A stretch of DNA of 64,000 nucleotides from Holzapfeliella saturejae (GCF_037546065.1 NZ_JAWMWG010000001.1:248001-312000), one strand, 5' to 3'; numbered from the stretch's first letter, positions 34,833 to 44,696 are shown. Numbers and translations are program-made. The notes: generated by a model not told the origin, from the letters alone.

Positions 34833-37361
34833 ATGACAGAATTAAAACGTTTATATGATGTTTTTGAACCCAAACATTATGACTTATATATTGATGTTAA
34901 TCGTGAAACCAAAACGGTTAGCGGAACAACAACCGTAGTGGGTGAAGCAAAAGCTAAAACAATTGCTTTACATCAAAAAGATTTGGCTGTTTCAGAAGTG
35001 AAAGTAGCTGGTCAAGCTGTTGATTTTACAATTGATAAAGAAAAAGACTTAATTAAATTTGAAACACCAACTACAGGTGAAGCAACGATTGAAGTGACTT
35101 ATACAGCACCATTAACTGATACGATGATGGGGATTTATCCTTCATATTATGAACATGAAGGTGTCAAAAAACAATTAGTCGGCACACAATTTGAAACAAA
35201 CTTTGCTCGCCAGGCTTTTCCTTGTGTGGATGAACCTGAAGCAAAAGCAACTTTTGAATTAGCACTAAAATTTGATGAAAAACCAGGTGAAATCGCTTTA
35301 AGTAACATGCCAGAAACTCGTGTGGAAGACGGTGTGCATTACTTTGATAAAACCGTTAAAATGTCAACTTATCTAGTGGCATTTGCTTTTGGTGAGATGC
35401 AAAGTAAATTAACAGAAACTAAAAGTGGCGTTAAAGTTGGGGTGTTTTCAACAAAAGCACATCAAGCTAATGAGTTAGATTTTGCTTTAGATATTGCCAA
35501 ACGTGCTATCGACTTCTACGAAGATTTCTACCAAACACCTTATCCATTACCTCATTCATGGCAATTAGGGTTGCCAGACTTTTCAGCAGGAGCAATGGAA
35601 AACTGGGGACTTGTAACTTATCGTGAAGCCTACTTGTTGCTAGATCCAGACAATACAGCGTTAAGTATGAAACAAGTAGTCGCTACTGTGATTGCCCATG
35701 AACTAGCTCACCAATGGTTTGGTGATTTAGTCACAATGAAATGGTGGGATGATTTGTGGTTAAACGAAAGTTTTGCCAATATGATGGAATATGTGGCAAT
35801 TGATGCGATTCAACCTGACTGGCATATTTGGGAAAGCTTCCAAACAGGTGAAGCACCTGCCGCTCTTCAACGTGATGCAACTGATGGGGTCCAATCTGTT
35901 CACGTTCAAGTTGAACATCCAGCTGAAGTTGATTCACTATTTGACCCAGCGATTGTTTATGCTAAAGGAGCACGTTTACTAGTTATGGTGCGTTCATTAA
36001 TTGGTGATGATGCCTTAAGAAAAGGGCTTAAGGATTACTTTAAAGCTCATCAATATAGCAATGCAACAGGTCCAGATCTTTGGAAAGCTCTAGGTGACGC
36101 TTCTGGTATGGACGTTAGTGCTGTGATGGATTCATGGTTAGAACAACCAGGTTATCCTGTAGTTAAAGCTGAAGTAATTGAGGGTGAATTAACCTTATCA
36201 CAACAACAATTCTTTATTGGGGAAGGTCAAGATGTTGACCGTAAATGGCAAATTCCACTAAATGCAAATTACAAAGAATTGCCAGAGCTATTAACTGAAA
36301 AACGCGTTTCTTTAGGTAACTACGATGATTTAAGAAAAGCTAATAATCAAGCATTGCGTTTGAATGTGGGCAATAATTCACACTTTATTGTGCAATACGA
36401 CCAAGCTTTACTAGATGACATTTTAAGCGATGTAAACCAACTAGATGCAATTGCTCAAATGCAACTACTACAGGATTTACGTTTACTTGCTGAAGGTCGT
36501 CGCTTGTCTTACTCTGAACTAATCCCACTGTTACAAAACTTTGCAGATAGTTCATCAAATATTGTTAATGCTGGTCTTTACCGTTTAGCTAACAATCTAA
36601 AACGTTTTGTTAAAGAAGATAGTCAAGCTAAAAAAGATTTACAAAACTTATTTAACCGCTTAAGTGAAAAACAATTTGCTCGTTTAGGATTCACACCAAA
36701 ATCAGGTGAATCAAATGATGACCAATTGACTAGACCTTATGTCTTGAGTGCGACTCTTTATGCTAAAAATGAACAAGCAATGAGTGAAGCTCACGATTTA
36801 TTTAACGACCATCACGATAACTTGATCAGCTTACCAGCTGAAATTCGTTCTTTTGTTTTGAGTAATGAAGTTAAGAATTATGGCTCAAAAGAATTATTTG
36901 ATAACTTGCTAACACAGTATCAAAAATCAACCGATGCCAGCTATAAACGTGATTTAACTGCAGCTTTAGTTTCAACTACTGATGTGCAGTTAGCCCAAAA
37001 ATTAATTTCAAACTTTGAAAATAGTGATGTTATTAAACCGCAAGATTTAAGATCATGGTTTAGTGGTTTGCTTTCAAATGATAAATCTCAACAACAAACT
37101 TGGGATTGGCTACAAAATGATTGGCAATGGCTTGAAGATACCGTGGGTGGCGACATGGAATTTACTAGCTACATTACGGTTGTTTCAAGTACTTTCAAAA
37201 CAGCTGAAAGATTAGCTGAATTTAAAGCTTTCTTTGAACCAAAAATTAATACACCAGGTTTAACTCGTGAAATTAAAATGGGAATTAAAGCAATCGAAAG
37301 TCGTGTAGACTTAATTGAATCAGAACGTGAAGCAGTTGAAAAAGCACTAGCTAACAACTAA
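34833..37361 (+). CDS. pepN: aminopeptidase N (M1 family)
   Basis: Zinc metallo-aminopeptidase that removes N-terminal residues from peptides in the cytoplasm. The 842 aa show the exopeptidase motif GAMENWG near 252 and the zinc site HELAHQWFG (His289, His293) with the third ligand Glu in LNESFA. The catalytic Tyr region is kept. There is no signal peptide. The ERAP1-like C-terminal helical domain is complete. CAGGAGAG lies upstream, and a bidirectional terminator follows. Confidence 0.97.
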   Translation: MTELKRLYDVFEPKHYDLYIDVNRETKTVSGTTTVVGEAKAKTIALHQKDLAVSEVKVAGQAVDFTIDKEKDLIKFETPTTGEATIEVTYTAPLTDTMMGIYPSYYEHEGVKKQLVGTQFETNFARQAFPCVDEPEAKATFELALKFDEKPGEIALSNMPETRVEDGVHYFDKTVKMSTYLVAFAFGEMQSKLTETKSGVKVGVFSTKAHQANELDFALDIAKRAIDFYEDFYQTPYPLPHSWQLGLPDFSAGAMENWGLVTYREAYLLLDPDNTALSMKQVVATVIAHELAHQWFGDLVTMKWWDDLWLNESFANMMEYVAIDAIQPDWHIWESFQTGEAPAALQRDATDGVQSVHVQVEHPAEVDSLFDPAIVYAKGARLLVMVRSLIGDDALRKGLKDYFKAHQYSNATGPDLWKALGDASGMDVSAVMDSWLEQPGYPVVKAEVIEGELTLSQQQFFIGEGQDVDRKWQIPLNANYKELPELLTEKRVSLGNYDDLRKANNQALRLNVGNNSHFIVQYDQALLDDILSDVNQLDAIAQMQLLQDLRLLAEGRRLSYSELIPLLQNFADSSSNIVNAGLYRLANNLKRFVKEDSQAKKDLQNLFNRLSEKQFARLGFTPKSGESNDDQLTRPYVLSATLYAKNEQAMSEAHDLFNDHHDNLISLPAEIRSFVLSNEVKNYGSKELFDNLLTQYQKSTDASYKRDLTAALVSTTDVQLAQKLISNFENSDVIKPQDLRSWFSGLLSNDKSQQQTWDWLQNDWQWLEDTVGGDMEFTSYITVVSSTFKTAERLAEFKAFFEPKINTPGLTREIKMGIKAIESRVDLIESEREAVEKALANN

Positions 37362-37366
37362 TCTAT

Positions 37367-37410
37367 GAAAAAAGCAAGATGGGCTTAAAGCCTATCTTGC
37401 TTTTTTATTT
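37367..37410. terminator. bidirectional terminator between pepN and the acetyltransferase pseudogene
   Basis: AAAAAAGCAAGATGGGCTT/AAGCCTATCTTGCTTTTTT. It ends pepN on the plus strand and the minus-strand pseudogene, whose last codons it contains. Confidence 0.9.
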
Positions 37411-37949
37411 TGCCATTCATCTCGCAGTAAAGACCAAATTGTTGAATCGTGAAAACCATCTTGTAATAATTCACCCGCACGATGAATACCATCAAAATGA
37501 AAACTGGCTTTTTTGGCAACATTGTTACTACTGTCATTTTTAACACTGGCATGAATTTCAATTTTGTTAATGTCATAATCGGTAAATGCAATATCACATA
37601 TGGCTAACACAGCACGATGCATAATACCCTTGCCACTAGCATCTTTATCGAGCTAGTAGCCAATCTCAGTACTTTTATCGCTCGCATGAAATCGGTTTAA
37701 TGTAAGCGTACCAACAGGTTTGTGATTGCACCAAATAATGGTTAATAACATCTCACCTTTACCGTATTTTTGTAGACAATCTTTCAAAAATTTTTCTTCA
37801 TCTTTTGGACTTTTAATGTTATTTGCCCAGGGCAACCATTTTGCAAATTCAGTGCGATTTTTTTCAACTAATTGGTAAATAGCCTCAGCATCTAGTTCGG
37901 GTCTAGGTAGAGCAAGTTCTAATTCATGATCAATTTTGTAGGTAAACAT
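37392..37949 (-). pseudogene. GNAT N-acetyltransferase (RimJ/RimL-like), interrupted by one stop codon
   Basis: The frame from 37949 down to 37392 encodes about 185 residues of a ribosomal-protein-type GNAT: AKWLPWANNIKSPKDEEKFL, then TEIGY, an in-frame TAG (37653-37655) and LDKDASGKGIMHRAVL. In relatives the position of the stop is Trp (IGYWLD), so a single TGG to TAG change explains it. The acetyl-CoA loop GKGIM lies just after the stop. Both halves remain in the same frame, which points to recent inactivation, a sequencing error or suppression. Confidence 0.88.
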
Positions 37950-38051
37950 AATTTATTCTCCTTAAAAAATTTTTCAACAAAATTTATAATCGCAAACCTT
38001 TACTGAATAAGCTTTTTGTTGATAGAGGCTGTTATTAATTTAAAAAAGAGT

Positions 38052-38080
38052 TTGACATTCGATTATAATCTCGCTATAGT
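38052..38080 (+). promoter_or_regulatory. promoter of the methionine operon
   Basis: TTGACA (38052-38057), a spacer of exactly 17 bp and TATAGT (38075-38080). This is nearly consensus, and transcription would start near 38087, just ahead of the T-box leader. Confidence 0.85.
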
Positions 38081-38086
38081 AGTCAT

Positions 38087-38402
38087 CAACAAAGCAAATA
38101 ATTAAATTTTACTGAGAAAAGATGAGTAAATATTTATCTTATTTTAACAGAGAGCCATGTTAGGTGAAAGATGGTACTTAAGAAAATATTGAAGATGGTC
38201 TTGGAGTAAGTTTAAATTGTGAGCCAGTTAGGTTAGCAATTTACGGGATAACACACGTTACTGTGTTGAAGGATAGCTACCATGAGTGTCCGGATCGAAG
38301 ATGGTGATAATAGCACTGTATAATTATCACTAATATAGGGTGGTACCGCGTTTAACAACGCCCCTAGGTTTAAGCATAGTCTTAGATCTAGGGGCTTTTT
38401 TT
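38087..38402 (+). promoter_or_regulatory. T-box riboswitch (probably tRNA-Met specific)
   Basis: A leader of about 315 nt ends with the T-box core AGGGTGGTACCGCG (38337-38350) and a terminator GCCCCTAG/CTAGGGGC (38360-38395) plus T run. The bulge TGGT pairs with an acceptor end whose discriminator is A, as in tRNA-Met. In stem I the sequence GAAG-ATG-G (ATG at 38195-38197) fits a Met specifier, with AGTA on the 5' side. Uncharged tRNA would stabilise the antiterminator and switch on metA and the following genes. The T-box call is certain; the specifier assignment is by eye. Confidence 0.93.
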
Positions 38403-38434
38403 ATGGTCTTAATCAAAAAAGGAGAGTTGAAAGT

Positions 38435-39295
38435 ATGTCAGTGAATGCGTGTAATGGATTTTTAAAACAACAAAAAGAGTGGGTAAATAGTCAACAAAGC
38501 AATCCTATTACTATCGTGATTTTGAATTTAATGCCTAACAAAAAAGAAACGGAAAGACAATTTTTGAATTTATTAGACAGTTTAGATGCTGAAATTGCGG
38601 TGCAATTTATTTATCCCAAAACACACCATTCAAAGCATACACAGGCTAAAGATTTAGTCGCATCTTATGCCACATTCGATGAAATTAAGCACCAACAAAT
38701 TGATGGTCTAATTATTACCGGAGCACCTATTGAAAAGTTGGCGTTTTCAGAAATTGATTATATTGATGAATTAATCACTATTCGAAACTGGGCCAAAACA
38801 CATGTTAAACAAACCATCAACGAGTGTTGGGCTGCACAACAAGGTCTTAATCAAGATTTTGAGGTAGAAAAAATCAATTTGAAGCAAAAATTATTTGGTA
38901 TTTATCAAGCCAGTTATTTAGCTGAAGAAAACGAGTTAACGCAATATTGTGAAACGATAACAATGCCACAATCACGTCATACTAAATCTCTTGTGGATGA
39001 ACAAAACTTACCAAAAGATTTAACAGTTATTGCCTCGAGTCCAGAGGCTGGGCCATTTATTTTATACTCTAAAAAATATCGCCAACTTTACATTAGCGGT
39101 CATCCAGAATATGACACTCATACGCTTCATAATGAGTACTTAAGAGATTTAAACCAACAAAAAAAGATTCAAAAACCAAAAAATTATTATACTAATCAAC
39201 AGCCAATTAATACATGGCAAGCTAGTAGTCAGCAATTTTATCAAAACTGGCTAGACTTAATTAAGAAAGAGGTTTTACTTTATGACACAATTTAA
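38435..39295 (+). CDS. metA: homoserine O-acetyltransferase MetA
   Basis: Activates homoserine for methionine synthesis. The 286 aa have the MetA/HTS fold: NLMPNKKETERQFLNLL, the catalytic Cys in NECWAAQQGL, MPQSRHT and the catalytic His/Glu region SGHPEYD. The residue after GAPI is Glu (TGAPIE), the type that uses acetyl-CoA; Escherichia coli has Gly and uses succinyl-CoA. O-acetylhomoserine is therefore expected, agreeing with metY next door. GGAGAG lies upstream. The last 14 nt overlap metY. Confidence 0.93.
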   Translation: MSVNACNGFLKQQKEWVNSQQSNPITIVILNLMPNKKETERQFLNLLDSLDAEIAVQFIYPKTHHSKHTQAKDLVASYATFDEIKHQQIDGLIITGAPIEKLAFSEIDYIDELITIRNWAKTHVKQTINECWAAQQGLNQDFEVEKINLKQKLFGIYQASYLAEENELTQYCETITMPQSRHTKSLVDEQNLPKDLTVIASSPEAGPFILYSKKYRQLYISGHPEYDTHTLHNEYLRDLNQQKKIQKPKNYYTNQQPINTWQASSQQFYQNWLDLIKKEVLLYDTI

Positions 39296-40556
39296 TTTTG
39301 AAACTTTGCAAGTTCATGCAGGACAACAAGTTGATAAAGAAACAGGTGCTCGAGCTGTTCCAATTTATCAAACAACCTCTTATGTTTTTGATAATCCCAA
39401 ACAAGCTGCAGATCGTTTTGGATTAAAAGAACCAGGTAATATTTATACTCGATTAACCAATCCCACAACAGATGTTTTAGAAAAAAGAATTGCAGCTCTT
39501 GAAAACGGCACATCTGCTGTCGTTCTAGCTACAGGTGCAGCCGCAATTACGTCTGCGATTTTAAATATTGCAGGACAGGGTGATGAAATTGTATCAGCTA
39601 GTAGTTTATATGGTGGTACATACGAATTGTTTTCGGTAACCCTACCTAAATATGGAATTACAACTAAATTTGTTGATTCTGATAATCCTTTGAATTTTGA
39701 AAAACAAATCACCGAAAATACCAAGGCTATTTATGTTGAAAGCATTGGGAATCCTAATATTAATCTCGTGGATTTTGAAAAAATTGCAGAAATTGCACAC
39801 CGACACAATATTTTATTTATCGTTGATAATACCTTCGGAACCCCTTATTTAGTTAAACCATTAGAACATGGAGCTGACATTGTGGTCCATTCTGCTACCA
39901 AATTCATTGGTGGTCATGGCACAACGATGGGGGGTGTGATTGTTGAAAATGGTCAATTTGATTATCGAAAAACGAAACGTTACCCAGAATTTATTACACC
40001 AAATCCACACTACGATGGCTTGATTTTTGCAGATATTGAAGGAGCTGTTTTTACAACTAAAGTAAGGGCAGAAACGCTAAGAGATTTAGGAGCCGCAATT
40101 AGTCCATTTAATTCATTTTTACTACTTCAGGGATTGGAAACATTGTCGCTAAGAGTTGAACGTCATGTTTCAAATACTGAAAAAATTATCGATTTTCTAA
40201 AACAACATCCTAAAGTTGCCTGGATTAATTATCCAAAATTAGCAGATAATCCTTACCACGAACTAGCCAATACTTATTTCAAAAAAGGAACAGGCTCAAT
40301 TTTTACTTTAGGATTGAAAGGTGGAAAAGCAGCTGGTCAAGAATTAATTGAAGAACTTCAGTTGTTTTCATTGTTAGCCAATGTTGCAGATGCTAAATCA
40401 CTCATTATTCATCCTGCTTCAACAACTCATGCTCAATTAAACGAGGAAGAACTAAAATCAGCTGGTGTAACGCCTGATTTAATTCGCTTATCAATAGGAA
40501 TTGAAAATAGTGATGATTTGATTGCTGATTTAAAACAAGCACTTGATAAAATCTAA
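39282..40556 (+). CDS. metY: O-acetylhomoserine sulfhydrylase
   Basis: PLP enzyme that makes homocysteine from O-acetylhomoserine and sulfide. The 424 aa, longer than cystathionine enzymes because of the insert around YPEFITPNPHYDGL, are typical of MetY. The PLP Lys lies in VVHSATKFIGGHGTT. RLTNPTTDVLEKRIAALENG is the family N-terminal block. Translation is coupled to metA by overlap. It gives a direct route that avoids cystathionine. Confidence 0.94.
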   Translation: MTQFNFETLQVHAGQQVDKETGARAVPIYQTTSYVFDNPKQAADRFGLKEPGNIYTRLTNPTTDVLEKRIAALENGTSAVVLATGAAAITSAILNIAGQGDEIVSASSLYGGTYELFSVTLPKYGITTKFVDSDNPLNFEKQITENTKAIYVESIGNPNINLVDFEKIAEIAHRHNILFIVDNTFGTPYLVKPLEHGADIVVHSATKFIGGHGTTMGGVIVENGQFDYRKTKRYPEFITPNPHYDGLIFADIEGAVFTTKVRAETLRDLGAAISPFNSFLLLQGLETLSLRVERHVSNTEKIIDFLKQHPKVAWINYPKLADNPYHELANTYFKKGTGSIFTLGLKGGKAAGQELIEELQLFSLLANVADAKSLIIHPASTTHAQLNEEELKSAGVTPDLIRLSIGIENSDDLIADLKQALDKI

Positions 40557-40574
40557 ATTTTAAGGAGCAAAAAA

Positions 40575-41702
40575 ATGGAAAGTCACTGTACATGGAAGAA
40601 AAAAATCGATACGATTCTTGCCCAAGCAGGAAATCGTCAAGATAACGTCACGGGTGCGATTTCGATGCCACTTTATTTTTCAACAGCTTATCGACACCAC
40701 GGGTTAGGCGAATCAACAGGTTATGATTACTCACGAATGAACCAGCCAACACGACAAGTACTCGAAGAAGTATTAGCTAAACTTGAAAATGGTGTGCGTG
40801 CATTTGGATTATCATCAGGAATGGCTGCGATTCAGTTGGTTTTTACGCAATTTAAAAGTGGCGATCATATTGTTGTATCTGATGATTTGTATGGTGGGTC
40901 TTTTCGATTTTTTGATTTATTGAGCCAACAATATGGCATTGAATTTAGTCAGTGGAATGGTCAGGATTTTGACCAGTTTGCCCAATTGCTGACCGAAAAA
41001 ACTAAAGCCGTTTGGATAGAAACACCCTCAAATCCAATGATGAAAGTCATCGATATCGAAAAGACAGCTGAATTAACACATCAAAATCAGGCTCAATTAA
41101 TTGTCGATAATACGTTTTATACGCCACTCATTCAACAAGTTTTGGATGAAGGAGCCGATATTGCAGTTCATAGTGCAACCAAATATTTATCAGGTCACAA
41201 TGATATTTTAGCTGGGGCTGTTATTTGTAAAGATGAGCAAACAGCTGAGGTTCTGGATAAAAATTTGATTACGATTGGTTCAAACATTAGTCCATTTGAT
41301 TCATGGTTGCTACTTCGTAGTCTGAAAACTTTGCCTATTCGATTGAAGAAGCAACAAGAAAATGCACAGCAATTAGTCAGTTTGTTTAAACAATCAAAGG
41401 CTGTTACTAACGTTTTATATCCAGGTAAAGGCGGTATGATTAGCCTTTATACCGCAAAAAATATTAAAATCGATACGTTTTTAAAGAAGCTCGAAGTCGT
41501 TTCTTTTGCAGAGAGCTTAGGTGGAACAGAAACCTTAGTCACTGTTCCAGCTGTTCAAACTCATGCCGATTTAAGTGAACAGCAACGACAAAAAACAGGT
41601 ATCACCGAAAACTTACTCCGAATCTCATGTGGTCTAGAAGATAGTGATGATTTAATTAAAGACTTCAAACAAGCATTTAAAAAAGCTGAAAGCGAGGAAT
41701 AA
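40575..41702 (+). CDS. metI: cystathionine gamma-synthase / O-acetylhomoserine thiolyase MetI
   Basis: PLP enzyme joining cysteine to O-acetylhomoserine to form cystathionine. The 375 aa agree closely with Bacillus MetI: STAYRHHGLGESTGYDYSR, LSSGMAAIQLVF, VDNTFYTPL, and the PLP Lys in VHSATKYLSGHND. AAGGAG lies upstream of ATG 40575. metC follows 2 nt after the stop, the same metI-metC order as in Bacillus. Confidence 0.92.
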   Translation: MESHCTWKKKIDTILAQAGNRQDNVTGAISMPLYFSTAYRHHGLGESTGYDYSRMNQPTRQVLEEVLAKLENGVRAFGLSSGMAAIQLVFTQFKSGDHIVVSDDLYGGSFRFFDLLSQQYGIEFSQWNGQDFDQFAQLLTEKTKAVWIETPSNPMMKVIDIEKTAELTHQNQAQLIVDNTFYTPLIQQVLDEGADIAVHSATKYLSGHNDILAGAVICKDEQTAEVLDKNLITIGSNISPFDSWLLLRSLKTLPIRLKKQQENAQQLVSLFKQSKAVTNVLYPGKGGMISLYTAKNIKIDTFLKKLEVVSFAESLGGTETLVTVPAVQTHADLSEQQRQKTGITENLLRISCGLEDSDDLIKDFKQAFKKAESEE

Positions 41703-41704
41703 AA

Positions 41705-42862
41705 ATGAGTCAAGCAGAATTTTCAGATTGGACTAAAGTAGTCAAATCAACAGCTAAACCTGATCCCCACACTGGAGCGGTGAATCCACCGATTTATCTG
41801 TCTTCAACATTTGAACAACCTGGACTTGATGAATTTGGTCAGTGGGATTATGCCCGAAGTGGTAATCCAACTCGAGATGTTTTGGAAGAAAGTATTGCAG
41901 AACTTGAAAATGGTGACCGCGGGTTTGCCTTTGCTACCGGAATGGCCGCAATCTCAACAGCCTTATTAACGCTTAAACAAGGTGACCACGTTATTGTGAC
42001 AAAAAATGTTTATGGTGGTACTTTTCGATTGGTAACTGAAGTTTTAGTTAATTATGGTATCAGTCATACATTTGTTGATTTAAGCGATGAAAAAGCCTTG
42101 AAAGATGCTTTTCAAGAGAATACCAAAGTGGTCTATCTTGAAACACCAGCAAACCCGACTTTACAAGTGACCGACATTCAAAAGGTTTCAAAAATTGCTC
42201 ATGAAAGAGGTGCTTTAGTATTTGCTGATAATACGTTTATGACACCTATTTTACAAAAGCCATTAGAATTAGGAGCAGATCTTGTTGTTCACAGTGCAAC
42301 TAAATTTTTAGCGGGTCATAGTGATATTTTAGCGGGACTCGTTGTGACGAAAACAAAAGCTTTATCAGATCAGGTTTATTTCTTACAAAATGCAATGGGA
42401 GCAACTTTAGGTGTTGCTGATTCCTTCTTATTATTAAGAGGGATAAAAACACTTGGTGTTCGAATGCAAACTTCGTCAAGAAATGCCCTAGAATTTGCCA
42501 AGTGGTTAACCGAGCAACCTGTCGTAACAAAAGTAAACTATCCTGGACTTGAAACATCTGACGGTTATGATTTACAGCTTAGCCAAGCAAAAGCAGGCGG
42601 TGCTGTCTTATCATTTGACATTGGAACTGAAGAAAATGTCAAAAAGTTAATTGAGGAAATTAAAATCCCAGTCTTTTCTGTATCTTTAGGTGCAACTGAG
42701 TCAATTTTGTCATACCCTCCGAAAATGTCCCATGCTGAATTGAACCGAGAAGAACGTCTAGAACGTGGAATTACTGATGGATTATTAAGATTATCAATTG
42801 GACTTGAAGACATTGATGATTTAAAACAGGATTTTGCCCAAGCTTTTGAAAAATTAAATTAA
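41705..42862 (+). CDS. metC: cystathionine beta-lyase MetC
   Basis: Splits cystathionine to homocysteine, pyruvate and ammonia. The 385 aa include HTGAVNPPIYLSSTFEQPGLDEF, YARSGNPTRDVLEESIAELE, the PLP Lys in VHSATKFLAGHSDILAG and the C-terminal ESILSYPPKMSHAE. Coupled to metI. Together with metY it gives the organism two routes from O-acetylhomoserine to homocysteine. Confidence 0.92.
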   Translation: MSQAEFSDWTKVVKSTAKPDPHTGAVNPPIYLSSTFEQPGLDEFGQWDYARSGNPTRDVLEESIAELENGDRGFAFATGMAAISTALLTLKQGDHVIVTKNVYGGTFRLVTEVLVNYGISHTFVDLSDEKALKDAFQENTKVVYLETPANPTLQVTDIQKVSKIAHERGALVFADNTFMTPILQKPLELGADLVVHSATKFLAGHSDILAGLVVTKTKALSDQVYFLQNAMGATLGVADSFLLLRGIKTLGVRMQTSSRNALEFAKWLTEQPVVTKVNYPGLETSDGYDLQLSQAKAGGAVLSFDIGTEENVKKLIEEIKIPVFSVSLGATESILSYPPKMSHAELNREERLERGITDGLLRLSIGLEDIDDLKQDFAQAFEKLN

Positions 42863-42889
42863 TCAAACAATCTGAAGGAGAACCTTATT

Positions 42890-44035
42890 ATGCCAAAAAT
42901 TAATGGAACACTTAGTCACTATGATACAGTTGGTAGTTTTTTGAGACCTGAAAGTCTAAAAATTGCACGTGAAGAATTTAATCAAAATAAAATTACGCAA
43001 GCTGACTTAACACAAATTGAAAATGAAGAAATCAAAAAATTAGTCCAAAAACAAAAAGAAGTTGGATTAAAAATTGTAACAGACGGTGAATTACGCCGTA
43101 GTTACTGGCATTTAGATACTTTTTGGGGATTTGATGGGATTAGTCATACTAAACAAGAACATGGCTATTTATTCCATGGTGTTGAAACTCGTAATGATTC
43201 TGCTCAAGTGAGCGGAAAAATCAAATTTAACCCTAATCATCCTGATTTATTAGCATTTAAATATTTGCAAAGTTTAGTTGAACACGATGATGAGTTAGTT
43301 GCTCGCCAAAGTATCCCAGCTCCTGCTCAACTTTATGCAGAACTGGTCAGAGGACCTGAAAATATTGAAGCAATCGGTCGATTTTATTCAAGTGAAGATC
43401 AGTTAATTGAAGACGTTGCCCAAGCCTATCACGATTTAATTATTGCTTTATATAATGAAGGCTGTCGACATGTTAAATTAGATGACTGTACTTGGGGAAT
43501 GATTGCCGATAAAAGTTTTTGGAAGACGATTTCAAAAGATTATCAAGATATTGATCGGCTAAAAGCCCTTTACCTAAGTTTTAATAATCGTGCATTAGCT
43601 GATTTACCAGAAGATTTAGCAGTGACAACACATGTTTGTCGTGGTAATTATGCCTCAAAATGGGCAGCAAGTGGGGGTTATGAAACCGTTGCTGATACGT
43701 TATTTGCAAAAGAAAATGTTTCCGCTTTTTATCTTGAATTTGATGATGATCGTTCAGGCGATTTTGAACCGTTACAACAGGTTACACCTGGTAAAGAAGT
43801 CGTCTTAGGATTAATTACTAGCAAAAATCCAGAACTTGAGTCAAAAGAAGTCATTAAAGCCCGTATTAAAGAAGCTAGTCAATATGTCCCACTTGAAAAA
43901 TTATCTCTAAGCACACAGTGTGGTTTTGCTTCAACAGAAGAAGGGAACCATTTAACGGAAGAACAACAATGGGATAAAATTAAACTCGTAATTGAAATTG
44001 CAAATGAAGTATTTGCAGTTGATAAAGTTAAGTAA
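42890..44035 (+). CDS. MetE-like cobalamin-independent methionine synthase (YxjG/YxjH type)
   Basis: Short relative of the MetE C-terminal barrel, 381 aa, as in Bacillus YxjG and YxjH. Zinc ligands are visible: His and Cys in TTHVCRGNY, Glu in AFYLEFDD and Cys in LSTQCGFAS. DCTWGM lies in the substrate loop. It lacks the N-terminal half of full MetE, so the methyl donor may differ from methyltetrahydropteroyl-triglutamate. As last gene of the T-box operon it probably methylates homocysteine. AAGGAG lies upstream. Confidence 0.88.
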   Translation: MPKINGTLSHYDTVGSFLRPESLKIAREEFNQNKITQADLTQIENEEIKKLVQKQKEVGLKIVTDGELRRSYWHLDTFWGFDGISHTKQEHGYLFHGVETRNDSAQVSGKIKFNPNHPDLLAFKYLQSLVEHDDELVARQSIPAPAQLYAELVRGPENIEAIGRFYSSEDQLIEDVAQAYHDLIIALYNEGCRHVKLDDCTWGMIADKSFWKTISKDYQDIDRLKALYLSFNNRALADLPEDLAVTTHVCRGNYASKWAASGGYETVADTLFAKENVSAFYLEFDDDRSGDFEPLQQVTPGKEVVLGLITSKNPELESKEVIKARIKEASQYVPLEKLSLSTQCGFASTEEGNHLTEEQQWDKIKLVIEIANEVFAVDKVK

Positions 44036-44037
44036 AA

Positions 44038-44069
44038 CAAAAAAGACTTCAAATTGAAGTCTTTTTTTA
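44038..44069 (+). terminator. terminator of the methionine operon
   Basis: AAAAAAGACTTCAA/TTGAAGTCTTTTTTT. Confidence 0.93.
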
Positions 44070-44197
44070 TATACCTAAATTTAAAATGTTGTTCGGGATA
44101 TAAAAATGGGGATTAAAGATACTTTGAAAACTCAATTAAATGGAGATGATACACTAAATTTGATTTTTAAAAGAATTATAAAAAAGGGGAAAATCAA

Positions 44198-44629
44198 ATG
44201 AAATTATCACATTTTAAAACTACATATTTACTATTATTTATTCTAGGAATTATATCCTTAATTGTTCCGGCAGCATCTGTTGGCTTTATTACAACAGCAT
44301 TAACTATTATTATTGCCTTGTATGTCTTGATAAGAGCACCTAAAGAAGAAGTCAAAAAACGTGGGGTTATATTATTAATGGCGGGTTCACTATTAGCTGG
44401 CGTTTCATTTATGCTATTAAAATCAGTTAGTATAGATCAAGCTTTGTTAGAACAAATTAAAGCTAATATTGATATGGTCGATAATCAAAAACTGTCAGAT
44501 TTAGTATCTTCATTAGCACCAGGACTATTAGTGATGGCACTTGGTTGGATTGTTAGATTAGTTGGAACAATCTATTCTAATAAAGAGTATCGCTTTCTAA
44601 AAAAATCAGTGAATAAAGTTGCTGAATAA
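44198..44629 (+). CDS. small integral membrane protein, unknown function
   Basis: 143 aa with probable membrane helices at about 8-26, 29-46, 58-77 and 107-126, and a short basic tail. AAAAGGGG lies before the ATG, and a strong terminator follows, so it is a real single-gene unit. No family recognised. It marks the start of the accessory region behind the methionine operon. Confidence 0.7.
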   Translation: MKLSHFKTTYLLLFILGIISLIVPAASVGFITTALTIIIALYVLIRAPKEEVKKRGVILLMAGSLLAGVSFMLLKSVSIDQALLEQIKANIDMVDNQKLSDLVSSLAPGLLVMALGWIVRLVGTIYSNKEYRFLKKSVNKVAE

Positions 44630-44672
44630 AAAAATGTTCACGCTACTTGAAGTAGTGTGAACATTTTTTTAT
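44630..44672 (+). terminator. terminator after the small membrane protein gene
   Basis: AAAAAAATGTTCAC.CTACTT/AAGTAG.GTGAACATTTTTTT, almost perfect. Confidence 0.92.
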
Positions 44673-44696
44673 TATATGTGAAAAAGGAGAAATAAT

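Noticed and set aside
37385..37597. 70-codon minus-strand frame over the acetyltransferase region
   Set aside because: Shadow of the C-terminal half of the GNAT pseudogene in another frame, with no ribosome site.
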